The notes: generated from the letters alone by a model not told the origin. Numbered from the stretch's first letter, positions 1-8,816 are shown. The stretch: 64,000 nucleotides of DNA from Embleya scabrispora (GCF_002024165.1 NZ_MWQN01000004.1:806001-870000), one strand, 5' to 3'. Numbers and translations are program-made.

Positions 1-560
1 CCGTCGGTACGCGTGGGCGCTCGCCAGGTCACCCGGATCCCGCCCTCGACGGGGTGTCTGGTCACCTGTCGCGGCTGATAGGCGGCAAGCAGTTCGCCGG
101 TCACCGGACTCACGGTGCCGGACGCCTCCGAGCCGGGCGCCCCCGAGGTGCCCGGCCCGGAAGACGTCGACCGCGCGGGGGACGCCTCGTCGGCGGAGTC
201 GTCACCACCGGTCAACACAACGGCGGCGACGACGGCGCCGCCGACCAGGAGCAATGCCGCGAGCACGAGTCTCCCCCGAGACCCCCACTCCCGATCGGCG
301 AACTCCTCGCCGTGGCGGCCCCGTTCGTCCGGAGCCGTAGGTCGGCCATACCCGAACGGCAGGTCCTCCCCCGCCGGTGTTCCCGGTGCGAGCGGGATCG
401 GCGGCGGTGCGACCGCCCGTCGAGATGTGCGATCCGACCTCCGGACGCGCACGGTGTCCCCCTGGATGGCTTGGCGAGTGAGCGGGTCGAACACCCGCGT
501 CGACGCCCGGGGCGGCGACCGACCGTCGGCCCGACGCCCCACGATCCCGGTGGAACCCAT
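1..560 (-). CDS. Membrane-anchored protein with a fibronectin III-like outer domain, cut by window edge
   Basis: The frame is open from an ATG at 558-560 to base 1, giving 186 codons with no stop; the C-terminus lies outside the window. The first ~95 residues are charged and Pro/Arg-rich (cytoplasmic). Residues ~98-117 form one hydrophobic helix (LVLAALLLVGGAVVAAVVL). After it comes a Ser/Gly/Thr/Pro linker to ~165, then a segment containing EGGIRVTWRAPT, which resembles the start of a fibronectin type III beta-sandwich. I infer a bitopic protein with an outer FnIII-like domain, possibly receptor- or kinase-related, but no catalytic domain is visible here. No clear Shine-Dalgarno precedes the ATG. 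Function unknown. Confidence 0.6.
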   Translation of the reverse strand, partial: MGSTGIVGRRADGRSPPRASTRVFDPLTRQAIQGDTVRVRRSDRTSRRAVAPPPIPLAPGTPAGEDLPFGYGRPTAPDERGRHGEEFADREWGSRGRLVLAALLLVGGAVVAAVVLTGGDDSADEASPARSTSSGPGTSGAPGSEASGTVSPVTGELLAAYQPRQVTRHPVEGGIRVTWRAPTRTD

Positions 561-667
561 GGGAAGTGTAGAAACCGCCCGGCGCGACCGATAGGCCGAT
601 TTCCGCGCGACGACCCGCCCGCTGACACGCGATCCGGCTGATCCCCCACCCACGCGGTGCCGCCCGG

Positions 668-1318
668 TCAGAGGCGGCAGCTGATCTCCATCCCGTCCTC
701 GACGGGAAAGCTCACGCTCTCGTAGCCGTTGCCCGGGTCGCGTACATAGTCCAGGTACGGCTGCATCGAGCTCTGGTCGATGTCGTCGGCCACCACGAGC
801 GTGCCCGGCCGCAGGCGCGGCTCCAGCAGGCGCAGCACCGGCAGGCACAGGTCCTTCCAGCCGTCGAGCAGCACGAAGTCGGCGGGTGCGTCCAGTGCGG
901 CGAGGGTGTCGAGGGCGTCCCCCTCCAGCACGGTGATCAGGTCGTCCACGCCGGTCTCGGCGAACGTGCCGCGGGCCGCGGCGATCTTCTCCGTGCTGAG
1001 TTCCGTGGTGAACACGCGTCCGGCGCCGTTGTCCCGCAGGGCCGCGGCCAGGTGCAGCGTGGAGATCCCGAACGACATGCCGAACTCGACGACCGTCGTC
1101 GGGCGCGTGGCCCGGATCAGGTTGTAGAGCAGCACACCGCCCGCGGCGGAGATCGGCATGTGGATCGCCGCGGCGGCGTCGGCCTTCTCGTGGGCCGACA
1201 TCGAGGCGTAACCGGCGGGCAGCGTCGCGGCAATGGCGTCGTCGCGCTCGGCCAGTCCGAACATCCGGTCGAGGGCGGTACGGATGCGGGGGTCGGCAAG
1301 CGTGTGGGTGAATGTCAT
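668..1318 (-). CDS. Class I SAM-dependent O-methyltransferase
   Basis: A 216-residue Rossmann methyltransferase. The SAM-binding motif I is VVEFGMSFGISTLHLA near residues 75-90, followed by an acidic strand (TTELS), a GDAL motif and the post-motif DFVLLDGWKDL, typical of the catechol/caffeoyl-CoA O-methyltransferase-like group. The length is normal for the family. The acceptor is unknown. The ATG sits only 12 bases from a palindrome shared with the divergent TetR gene at 1398, so it is probably that regulator's target. No good Shine-Dalgarno is seen, so translation may begin close to the mRNA 5' end. Family assignment is solid; substrate is inference. Confidence 0.8.
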   Translation of the reverse strand: MTFTHTLADPRIRTALDRMFGLAERDDAIAATLPAGYASMSAHEKADAAAAIHMPISAAGGVLLYNLIRATRPTTVVEFGMSFGISTLHLAAALRDNGAGRVFTTELSTEKIAAARGTFAETGVDDLITVLEGDALDTLAALDAPADFVLLDGWKDLCLPVLRLLEPRLRPGTLVVADDIDQSSMQPYLDYVRDPGNGYESVSFPVEDGMEISCRL

Positions 1319-1329
1319 GGCACCTAGAA

Positions 1330-1349
1330 TAGACGCAACGTCGCGTCTA
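1330..1349. promoter_or_regulatory. TetR-type operator between methyltransferase and TetR genes
   Basis: A perfect inverted repeat with 7-base arms TAGACGC and GCGTCTA around a 6-base centre. It lies 12 bases from the methyltransferase start and about 50 bases before the TetR start. A -10-like TAGAAT overlaps its left edge on the + strand. The position fits repression of both divergent genes by the neighbouring TetR protein (inference). Confidence 0.55.
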
Positions 1350-1397
1350 CACTAGCGCCTCTTTCCGGATGCAATACCCTCGACCCGAGGAGGCGAG

Positions 1398-2066
1398 ATG
1401 ACATCGAGGACACCGGGCGCCGACGCCCGCACCACCACCGTCGGCGGATCGGGCGCCCCCGGCGGATCGACTCGACAGCACCACGGCAACCGACACGGGC
1501 GCAGCGAACAGGCACGCCGGGCGGTGATCGAGGCGGCCGACGACCTGCTCGCCGAGAAGGGCTTCGCCGGCGTCACGATGGAGGGCATCGCCGCCCGCGC
1601 CGGCGTGGCCAAGCAGACGGTCTACCGGTGGTGGAGCACCAAGACCGACGTGCTGATGGACGCCTTCCTCGAGGATGCCGCCGAGGACCTGACGGTGCCC
1701 GACTCCGGAGACCTCGCCCGCGACCTGCGCGACTACCTGCGCCGGCTCGCGTACTTCCTCGCGAAGTCCGACTCCGGCGCCGTCTTCCGCGCGCTGATCG
1801 CCCAGGCCCAGCACGATCCGGCGTTCGGCCGCGACTTCCGCGCCGGATGGCTCGACGCGCAACGCCGACGCGATCGCCTCGCCCTGGAACGCGCCATCGC
1901 CGACGGCCGGTTGCCCGCCGACCTCGACACCGCCGGCGAGGCCGACCGGCTGGTGGGCCCGCTCTACTACCGCGTCCTGGTCACCGACGAGCCGATCGAC
2001 GCCCCCTACACCGACGCCCTCGTCGAAGCCTTCCTCGACCACCACGCACGCCCCGCAACCCCCTGA
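1398..2066 (+). CDS. TetR/AcrR family transcriptional regulator
   Basis: A 222-residue regulator. A disordered N-terminus of ~40 residues precedes the HTH (residues ~42-90), with the hallmark recognition segment GVAKQTVYRWWSTK. The C-terminal ligand domain runs to ~215 and contains a tandem of aromatic residues (LYYRVLVT). The ATG follows a strong GGAGG Shine-Dalgarno at 1388-1392. It is transcribed away from the methyltransferase at 668-1318 with a palindrome between them, so it probably represses that gene and itself. The C-terminus resembles the TetR_C_16/YcdC-like group; the ligand is unknown. Confidence 0.88.
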   Translation: MTSRTPGADARTTTVGGSGAPGGSTRQHHGNRHGRSEQARRAVIEAADDLLAEKGFAGVTMEGIAARAGVAKQTVYRWWSTKTDVLMDAFLEDAAEDLTVPDSGDLARDLRDYLRRLAYFLAKSDSGAVFRALIAQAQHDPAFGRDFRAGWLDAQRRRDRLALERAIADGRLPADLDTAGEADRLVGPLYYRVLVTDEPIDAPYTDALVEAFLDHHARPATP

Positions 2067-2302
2067 CCGCTCGTCGAGGCGGAAAGCCGGGCGTCGAGCA
2101 CCGATTTCGCGCGCTCCCCCCCCCACACCGGCGGGAAGACCGCCACACGCCGACCGCCCGCCGGAAACACCGGCCCGCTCGGGAGGGCTCGGCCAAGCGC
2201 GGAGCGGTGGCGTGGCGACGTGGTGCGTCGTGCGGACAACCGGGGCGGCCCGGGACACGCGGCGTGGGGAGGTCGGCGAGGGAACGTGGCCGGGTCCCCG
2301 GG

Positions 2303-3667
2303 TCATGGGCCGGCGAGTTGCTCCACGCGGCTGTGGAGGTGGGCTACGTAGTCTTCCGACTCCGGCTTCATCAGCACGCTGCGGAGGATTCTGGCTCCGT
2401 TCGCGTCGGCGGTGAGTTTGGGGTGGCGGGTTGTCAGGCGGTCGGCGTCGATGCGGAGTGTGCTCAGGAAGATCGGGTCGTCGCCGTCGCGCATGCCCTC
2501 GTGCAGGACGCGGACGGCGGCCTCGTCGACGCGCGCGAGGGTGTACGGCGAGGTGATCGGGAAGTAGCTCACGATGTCCAACTCCGGGGGCTGGTACAGC
2601 TCCAGCCGGTCGGACGCCTCGATCGACTCCGCCCAGCGCAGCGCCGCACGTCGACCGGCCGCCAGTGACCGCCCCAGGCCTTCGCGGGTGGGCGGCAGCA
2701 GTTGGAAGGTCAGCCACAGCGCGGCCGCCGCCGCGCCGGCGCGTGAGCACTCCAGGCTGATCTCGCCGAGGTGCAACTCCTCGGAGGTGAAGTAGGTGTA
2801 GGGCGAGTCGTGCAGATAGAACCGCCCGACCGACGGGTCGCGGAACAACACGGCTCCGCACCCGTACGGCTGGAGCGCGTGCTTGTGCGGATCCACCACG
2901 ATCGAGTCGCACTCGGCGATGGCCCGCCACGGCGCGGCCGGCAGCCCCTCGGGGCCGTCCAGCCCGGCGAGCAGGGTGAAGAATCCCCCGTAGGCGGCGT
3001 CGACATGGATCCGTACGCCGTAGCGCTCGCGCAACTCCAAGGCCTCGTGGATCGGTTCGACGGCGCCGAGGCCGGTGGTGCCCGCGGTGAGCACGACCGT
3101 GCCGACCCGACCGGTCCGCAGCAGTTCCTCCAGCGCGTCGAGGTCCATGCGGCCGAGATCGTCCACCGGTACGGGGTGGCCCTCCACGCCGAGCACGCGG
3201 CTCATCCGCCCGTGGGTGTAGTGGGCCTCGGTGCTGTACGCGATGCCCTTGCCGGGGTGGAGTTCGCGTGCCACGAACAGTGCTTCGAGGTTGGCGATGG
3301 TCCCGCTGGTGGTGAGGTGTCCGAGGTGGGTGTCGTACCCGAACATGTCGGCGAGTTGCCGTACGACCTCTCGTTCCATCTCGGCGGTCGCGGGCCCTCC
3401 GTCCAGGGCGTGGTTGTTGGGGTTGATCAGCATCGCGGCGAGATAGCCCACGACCGCCGCCGGATGCGGGGGCTTGAGCATCTGACCGGCGTAACGCGGG
3501 TGGAAGAAGGGGTAGTTGTCGGTCAGCCGCTCGGTGAATGTGGCGAAGACCTCGGCGAACCGTTCGTCGTCCACGTCCAGGGCCGGATGGCCCGGGTAGG
3601 ACCCGAACCCGGCGGCCCAATGCTCGTTGGATGTCACGGCGGCCTCGAGCCAGTGGCGCAGATCCAT
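2303..3667 (-). CDS. PLP-dependent group II amino acid decarboxylase-like enzyme
   Basis: A 454-residue fold-type I PLP enzyme. Visible motifs: TTSGTIANLEAL (cofactor phosphate region, ~120-131), HVDAAYGG with D223 that pairs with the PLP nitrogen, and VVDPHKH with the Schiff-base lysine K262. This matches glutamate/tyrosine/aromatic-amino-acid decarboxylases (pyridoxal_deC), although automatic pipelines often call such proteins aminotransferases. I chose the ATG at 3667 because GGAGGAGAAC lies just before it; a longer frame begins at 3703 but would start inside an operator. Convergent with the TetR gene. A promoter and operator are visible directly upstream. The substrate is not evident. Confidence 0.82.
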   Translation of the reverse strand: MDLRHWLEAAVTSNEHWAAGFGSYPGHPALDVDDERFAEVFATFTERLTDNYPFFHPRYAGQMLKPPHPAAVVGYLAAMLINPNNHALDGGPATAEMEREVVRQLADMFGYDTHLGHLTTSGTIANLEALFVARELHPGKGIAYSTEAHYTHGRMSRVLGVEGHPVPVDDLGRMDLDALEELLRTGRVGTVVLTAGTTGLGAVEPIHEALELRERYGVRIHVDAAYGGFFTLLAGLDGPEGLPAAPWRAIAECDSIVVDPHKHALQPYGCGAVLFRDPSVGRFYLHDSPYTYFTSEELHLGEISLECSRAGAAAAALWLTFQLLPPTREGLGRSLAAGRRAALRWAESIEASDRLELYQPPELDIVSYFPITSPYTLARVDEAAVRVLHEGMRDGDDPIFLSTLRIDADRLTTRHPKLTADANGARILRSVLMKPESEDYVAHLHSRVEQLAGP

Positions 3668-3685
3668 ACCGTTCTCCTCCGGAGA

Positions 3686-3703
3686 TTGTTTGATGCCAAA
3701 CAA
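3686..3703. promoter_or_regulatory. Palindromic operator before the decarboxylase
   Basis: A perfect inverted repeat, TTGTTTG-ATGC-CAAACAA (7-4-7), unusually AT-rich for this DNA. It lies between the -10 box and the Shine-Dalgarno of the decarboxylase, a classic repressor position. No adjacent gene encodes an obvious repressor on the same side, so the regulator may act from elsewhere. Confidence 0.5.
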
Positions 3704-3731
3704 GCTAGGCCGCGCACGAAAGCCCGGTCAA
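3702..3731 (-). promoter_or_regulatory. Sigma70-like promoter for the decarboxylase gene
   Basis: On the - strand a TTGACC -35 box (3726-3731) and a TAGCTT -10 box (3702-3707) are separated by 18 bases. Transcription would begin within the palindrome at 3686-3703 and give a short leader before the ATG at 3667. Confidence 0.5.
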
Positions 3732-3880
3732 GGCGCCCGACATATGCCCCGGGCCGAGCCCGCGGACCACGATGAAGGATCTTGATGAAGATCGTATTTT
3801 CGGCGCGTTGCCGAGGCTTTCGAGACGGGTGTCGCAATAGTGGGGACGTTCGACCCATTCCGCCCCGAGAGAGAACACCC

Positions 3881-4387
3881 ATGACGCACCCAGGGATCCC
3901 ACGGTCACCGGCACCGGCACCGGCACACCCCGTCCGCCAACTCCGTCTCGTCGTCGAGGCCGAAGACTTCGAAGCCGCGCTCGCCTTCTACCGTGACGCC
4001 CTCGGCCTGCCCGAGGAGGCCGCCTATTCCGGCGACGGCGGGGCCCGTGTCGCGATCCTCGACGCCGGTCGGGCCACGTTGGAGATCGCGAACCCGCAGC
4101 AGAAGCGGATGATCGACGACGTCGAGGTCGGCCGCCAGGTCGCACCCCGGATCCGGGTCGCCTTCGAGGTCGCCGACGGCCGGGCCGTGACCGATCGCCT
4201 CGTCGACGCGGGCGCCACCCAGGTCGCGCCCCCGACGGTCACGCCGTGGCAGTCCCTGAACTCCAGGCTCGACGCACCCGCCGATCTGCACATCACCGTC
4301 TTCCAGGAACTCGCGGACGAGACCGCCGAAAACTCCGAAGACACCGAAACCGATGCCCCCGCGCCGACGACCCCGCCCGACTCCTGA
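3881..4387 (+). CDS. VOC (glyoxalase/bleomycin-resistance) family protein
   Basis: A 168-residue protein with one vicinal-oxygen-chelate module: a first beta-alpha-beta-beta-beta unit (RQLRLVVEAEDFEAALAFYR, then RVAILDAGRATLEIA) and a second unit (RIRVAFEVADGRAVTDRLVDAG...ITVFQEL). The tail after ~150 is an acidic, Pro/Thr-rich extension. I take the ATG at 3881 because GAGAGA precedes it and the VOC fold begins soon after; an upstream in-frame ATG at 3782 adds an unrelated Arg-rich stretch. It could be a metal-dependent lyase, dioxygenase-like enzyme or ligand sequestration protein. The usual metal triad cannot be assigned with certainty by eye. Confidence 0.78.
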   Translation: MTHPGIPRSPAPAPAHPVRQLRLVVEAEDFEAALAFYRDALGLPEEAAYSGDGGARVAILDAGRATLEIANPQQKRMIDDVEVGRQVAPRIRVAFEVADGRAVTDRLVDAGATQVAPPTVTPWQSLNSRLDAPADLHITVFQELADETAENSEDTETDAPAPTTPPDS

Positions 4388-4638
4388 CCCGCCCCGCGCC
4401 GAGCGCTCCACACCCTCCGCCCCGCCCGGCTCCGGCCGATGCGCCCCATTCCTGCGCAGTCGCGGACGGTGTTCTCCCCGGGGCGACAACCGGTTAACCG
4501 GAACGTGGCATTCGGGTCCCTCGACCGCGATTGGCTGCCTGTGGCCCGGTGGTCTCGACCGGGTCGGCCATTGCGCGAGGTCCCGCCGCCGTACTCCGAT
4601 CGGTGGATCCTCGCATGCGTCGAGGAGCTGAAGTCCCC

Positions 4639-7600
4639 GTGTCACCACCCCCCATGGGCGTACGCCCGGCCCATCCCCGCCCCTCCCATCCCCGCCCGGC
4701 GGCGGCCGCGCTCGCCCTGACCACCCTGCTCGTGGCCGGCCTCACCGCGACCGCCCCGGCGGCCCTGGCCGACGAGGCGCCACAGACCGCCGCGAGGCCG
4801 CAGGCGGGCGGCGGCGCCGCCGACGGCCTCGTGCTCGACCGTCCCGGCGAGTCCGTCGTCACCCGCCGGGAGGTCACCCCGATCGCGCCCGGCCTGACCC
4901 GGACGTCCTTCGACCGCATCGGCCGGGCCGGCTGGATCCGCGGAAACGTTTTGGTCGCCGACCTGAACACCAAGGGCCTGAGCGTCGACTACCTGTCCTC
5001 GGGCAAGGTGACGACCCGGCAGACCGTGTCCGAGCAGGCCCGCAGCGCCGGGGCGGTCGCCGCCATCAACGGCGACTACTTCGACATGAACGCCTCCGAG
5101 GCCCCGCTCGGCGCCGGCGTCTCGCGCGACAAGGGCCTGATCCACGCGCCGGTCGAGGGGTGGAACCAGGCCGTGACCGTCGGTGCCGACGGACTGGCCC
5201 GGATGGCACAGGTGTTCCTGGAGGGCAAGGCCACGCTGCCCGGCGGCCGGGAGGTGCCGCTGTCGGGCGTCAACACCTACAGCCTGCCCGAGGGCGGCGT
5301 CGGCGTGTTCACCTCGGCGTGGGGCAACGCGTCCCTGGCGCGGGTCGCGGGCGGTTCGGGCAACGTGGTCGAGGTCGAGATCCGCGAAGGCCGCGTCGTC
5401 GCGGTGCGCGACAGGCTCGGCGGCGGACCGATCGCCGACGGCAGCACGCTGCTGGTCGGTCGCGACGGCGGCGCCGACCGGCTGCGCGAGCTGAAGGCCG
5501 GCGACCCGGTCGGCATCGGCTACCGGCCGCGCGCCTCCTTCGGCGAGGTCGCGGTCGCGGTCGGCGGCCGCCAGGTTCTGGTCCGCGACGGGGTCGCCAC
5601 CGACTTCGGCGAGAGCGACGGCAGCGACCCGAACGCCCGCACCGCCGTGGGCTTCTCGGCCGACGGCAAGCGCATGTACCTGGTCACCATCGACGGCCAC
5701 CAGGCCGACAGCCCGGGCATCAACCTGACCAACCTGGCCGTGTTGATGCGGGACATGGGCGCACACAACGCGCTCAACATGGACGGCGGCGGCTCCGCCG
5801 ACATGGTCGCGCGCCTGCCCGGGCAGGTGCGGTCCGGCGTGGTGGGCAGCCCCTCGGACAACGGCGGCGAGCGTCCGGTGGCGAACGGCCTGGGCCTGTT
5901 CACCACCCCCGGCTCCGGCGAGACGCGCGGCTTCCGGCTGCGACCGGCCCCGACGGTCGACACGGGCGTGCGGGTGTTCCCCGGGCTGCACCGGACCGTA
6001 CGCGCGCTGCCGCACGACGAGTCGTTCGGAGCGGTCAAGGGCGCGGTACCCAAGCCCAAGTGGTCGACGGACACGGCCGCGAAGCTGACCGTGGCCGGCA
6101 ACGGCACCGAGGCGGTGCTGACCGGGCGCGCGTCCGGCCCGGCGTCGGTGACGATCAAGGCCAAGGGCGCCGAGGACGCGAAGTTGCCGCTGACCGTGCT
6201 GGGCGAGCCCGTGCGCGTCACCGCCGGCGACGACCCGGTCGGCCTGGCCGCCCCCGGCGCCACCGCGCACCTGGCGGTCACCGGCTACGACGCCACCGGC
6301 CACGCGGCGCCCGTAGAGGCCGCCGACGTCGAAGTCACCGGCGGCGAGGGCATCGTCGAGGTCACCCCCGCCCCCGACGGCACGCTGAACCTGGAGGCGC
6401 TCGCCGACGGCCGCTCGGCCACCCTCAAGCTCACCGTCGGCACACTGGAGGCCGCCGTCGCGGTCACCGTCGGCATGACCGAGAAGTCCTTCGCCGACTT
6501 CTCCGACGCCGCCGCCTGGAAGTCGGGCAACGACCGCGCGCCCGGCGGCTCGGTCGCCCCCGCGCCCGGCCCCGACGGCAAGCCGGGTCTGTCCCTGGCC
6601 TACGACTTCACCAAGTCGACCGGCACACGCGGCCAATACGCCATCGCGCCCGAGGGCATCGTCCTGCCCGGCCAACCGCGCGCGGTCACGATGTGGATCG
6701 AGGGCGACGGCAACGGCGCCTGGCCGCGCATCCAGTACCGGACGGCGGCGGGCGTGGTGTCCAACCTCGACGCCCCGATGGTCACCTGGAAGGGCTGGCG
6801 GAAGGTCGAGTTCCCGGTCCCGGCCGGGGTGCAATACCCGCTCACCTTCCAGCGGTTCCGGCTGATGGAGACCGACGCGGACCGTCGGTACACCGGCCGG
6901 CTCGGCCTGAGCGACCTGCGGGTCCAGGTGCCGCCGGACGTACAACTGCCCAGGCAGCCGTATGTCAAGGATCCGGTGATCCTCACCAACGGCACCGTCG
7001 ACGCCAAGCCGCTGCGCGTGGCGGTGATGTCCGACGCCCAGTTCGTGGCCCGCGACCCGAACAGCGACCGGGTGCGGGACGCACGCCGCACACTGCGCGA
7101 AGTGGCGGCGGCCAAGCCGGAGTTCATGGTGATCACCGGCGACTTCATGGACGAGGCCTCGCCCGAGGACTTCGCGCTCGCCCGCAAGCTGCTCGACGAG
7201 TTCGACCAGTACACCAATCGCACCATCCCGTGGCACTACGTGCCGGGCAACCACGAGGTGATGGGCCCCGGGAACATCGCCAACTTCAAGGCCGCCTTCG
7301 GGGAGACCTCGAAGGTGTTCGACCACAAGGGCACCCGCTTCGTCACCGTGGACAGTTCCCTGGGCACGCTGCGCGGCGGCGGCTTCGAGCAGGTCGCCCG
7401 GCTGCGCAAGGCGCTGGACGACGCGGCGAAGGATCCGAACATCACCGGTCTGCTGCTGTTCGACCACCACCCCACCAACGACCCCCTACCGGACAAGGGC
7501 AGCCAACTCGGCGACCGCAAGGAAGCCCGCATGGTCGAGCAGTGGCTCGGTGCGTTCCGGGCCGACAGCGGCAAGTCGGCGGCGATGGTCAGCGGTCACG

Positions 7601-8526
7601 TCGGCGCGTTCCACGCCGCGAGCGTCGACGGCGTGCCGTACCTGATCAACGGCAACTCGAGCAAGGGCCCGGCCGCCGAGCCCGATCGCGGCGGCTTCGT
7701 CGGCTGGACCATGCTCGGCATCGACCCCGCCAAGGGCCGCGTCGCCGACCCGTTCGCGGTGCCGACCGACGACGCCGCGTGGCTGCGCGCCGAGGTCAGG
7801 CCGTACGCGGAGTCGGTCGCTCTCCGGGCGCCGGCTACGCTGGGCGTCCTGAACACCCAACCGGTCACCACCACGATGGCCCAGGACGGCCGCACCGTCC
7901 CGGTCGCCTGGCCGGTCACCGCCCAGTGGGCCGGCACCGGCGTACACATCGGCTCGCCGGCCTCCGCGCCGCGCGGCGCGATCGCGGCCTACGACCCGGC
8001 CTACGGCACCCTGACCGGCCTGCGCCCCGGCGTGGCCACACTCACCGTCACGGTCGGCGGCGTCAAGGCCGAACAGTCGGTCAAGGTCGGCGACTTCGAC
8101 CCGGCGGCCTGCACCACCACGATCCGCGGCACCACCGCGAAGCCCCTGGCCGTCACGTCGGGCATCACCTGCCTGGACAACGCCACGGTCAAGGGCCCGA
8201 TCCTGGTCCAGCCCGGCGCCGGCCTGGTGGCCACCAACTCCTCGGTCAGCGGGCCGATTTCCTCCCGAGGCGCGACCGCCCTCATCCTCGCCGACACCAC
8301 CGTCGGCGGCCCGGTCGCGGCAAGCGGCACCACCGGCCCGGTCATGCTGCTGTGGTCCCGACTCGGTGGCCCGGCCGACCTGAGCCTCAACCGGGGCATC
8401 ACGGTAGTCGCCGGCAACACCGTTGCCGGACCGCTCAGTTGCCGCCTCAACACCCCGCCGCCCACCAACGGCGCCATCCCCAACAGGGTCTCCGGACCGA
8501 AGTCCGACCAGTGCGGCGCCCTGTAA
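4639..8526 (+). CDS. Secreted phosphodiester glycosidase fused to a calcineurin-like phosphatase
   Basis: A 1295-residue multidomain exported protein. A signal peptide with core LALTTLLVAGLTATAPAALA is followed by a NAGPA-type phosphodiester glycosidase domain (to ~residue 430) with the family motif LNMDGGGSADMVA. Next come Ig-like/Big-type and carbohydrate-binding-like segments. A metallophosphoesterase domain (~790-1060) shows SDAQF, GDFMDE, PGNHE, DHHP and SGHVGAFH, covering the expected metal ligands. The C-terminus is another beta-rich region. A GTG at 4639 is chosen because GAGGAG lies 12 bases before it; ATGs at 4615 and 4654 are alternatives. It probably cleaves glycosyl-phosphodiesters in cell-wall teichoic acid or environmental polymers (inference). 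Confidence 0.82.
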   Translation: MSPPPMGVRPAHPRPSHPRPAAAALALTTLLVAGLTATAPAALADEAPQTAARPQAGGGAADGLVLDRPGESVVTRREVTPIAPGLTRTSFDRIGRAGWIRGNVLVADLNTKGLSVDYLSSGKVTTRQTVSEQARSAGAVAAINGDYFDMNASEAPLGAGVSRDKGLIHAPVEGWNQAVTVGADGLARMAQVFLEGKATLPGGREVPLSGVNTYSLPEGGVGVFTSAWGNASLARVAGGSGNVVEVEIREGRVVAVRDRLGGGPIADGSTLLVGRDGGADRLRELKAGDPVGIGYRPRASFGEVAVAVGGRQVLVRDGVATDFGESDGSDPNARTAVGFSADGKRMYLVTIDGHQADSPGINLTNLAVLMRDMGAHNALNMDGGGSADMVARLPGQVRSGVVGSPSDNGGERPVANGLGLFTTPGSGETRGFRLRPAPTVDTGVRVFPGLHRTVRALPHDESFGAVKGAVPKPKWSTDTAAKLTVAGNGTEAVLTGRASGPASVTIKAKGAEDAKLPLTVLGEPVRVTAGDDPVGLAAPGATAHLAVTGYDATGHAAPVEAADVEVTGGEGIVEVTPAPDGTLNLEALADGRSATLKLTVGTLEAAVAVTVGMTEKSFADFSDAAAWKSGNDRAPGGSVAPAPGPDGKPGLSLAYDFTKSTGTRGQYAIAPEGIVLPGQPRAVTMWIEGDGNGAWPRIQYRTAAGVVSNLDAPMVTWKGWRKVEFPVPAGVQYPLTFQRFRLMETDADRRYTGRLGLSDLRVQVPPDVQLPRQPYVKDPVILTNGTVDAKPLRVAVMSDAQFVARDPNSDRVRDARRTLREVAAAKPEFMVITGDFMDEASPEDFALARKLLDEFDQYTNRTIPWHYVPGNHEVMGPGNIANFKAAFGETSKVFDHKGTRFVTVDSSLGTLRGGGFEQVARLRKALDDAAKDPNITGLLLFDHHPTNDPLPDKGSQLGDRKEARMVEQWLGAFRADSGKSAAMVSGHVGAFHAASVDGVPYLINGNSSKGPAAEPDRGGFVGWTMLGIDPAKGRVADPFAVPTDDAAWLRAEVRPYAESVALRAPATLGVLNTQPVTTTMAQDGRTVPVAWPVTAQWAGTGVHIGSPASAPRGAIAAYDPAYGTLTGLRPGVATLTVTVGGVKAEQSVKVGDFDPAACTTTIRGTTAKPLAVTSGITCLDNATVKGPILVQPGAGLVATNSSVSGPISSRGATALILADTTVGGPVAASGTTGPVMLLWSRLGGPADLSLNRGITVVAGNTVAGPLSCRLNTPPPTNGAIPNRVSGPKSDQCGAL

Positions 8527-8581
8527 CCCCCTCCCCCGCAGCCGCATCGGGTCCGGTGGACACACGGCACCATCACCGCGT

Positions 8582-8612
8582 CCCACACGACCGCACCCAA
8601 CGGTCGTGCGGG
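8582..8612 (+). terminator. Hairpin terminator after the phosphodiester glycosidase gene
   Basis: A 12-base stem with one G-T wobble (CCCACACGACCG against CGGTCGTGCGGG) and a 7-base loop, about 55 bases after the stop codon. It lacks a T-run, as is usual in these genomes. Confidence 0.5.
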
Positions 8613-8657
8613 ACCCGGCCGTTCCCACGTAGGCGGGCAATCCCGCGCAAAGTCTTG

Positions 8658-8673
8658 ACTGGTATAGACCACT
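8658..8673. promoter_or_regulatory. DasR-responsive element (dre) before the chitinase
   Basis: The 16-base palindromic sequence ACTGGTATAGACCACT closely matches the DasR operator known from Streptomyces (ACTGGTCTAGACCACT type). It overlaps a TTGACT -35 box at 8655-8660. Part of the motif repeats just downstream (ACTGGTATTG). DasR is the GlcNAc-responsive repressor of chitin genes, so the chitinase at 8817 should be derepressed by aminosugar phosphates (family knowledge plus inference). Confidence 0.72.
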
Positions 8674-8816
8674 GGTATTGAGTAAGCCCCGCACCATCCC
8701 GTCCAGGGGCCTCGAACGAGGCAGGCGCCGGTCCCGGCACGGCAGTCGAAGTACCCGCATCGGTACTTCCGTCGATCAGGCGCGGCGGCTTTCGCGCGCC
8801 GGGGAGTGGGCTTTCC

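Noticed and set aside
3782-3880. N-terminal extension of the VOC protein from ATG 3782
   Set aside because: Arg/Cys-rich sequence without family similarity; the ATG at 3881 has a better ribosome site and fold start.
4642-7470. A 942-codon open frame antisense to the phosphodiester glycosidase gene
   Set aside because: High-GC genes leave long open frames in other phases. Its translation is Arg/Gly/Val/His-rich with no motif, while the + strand has clear domains.
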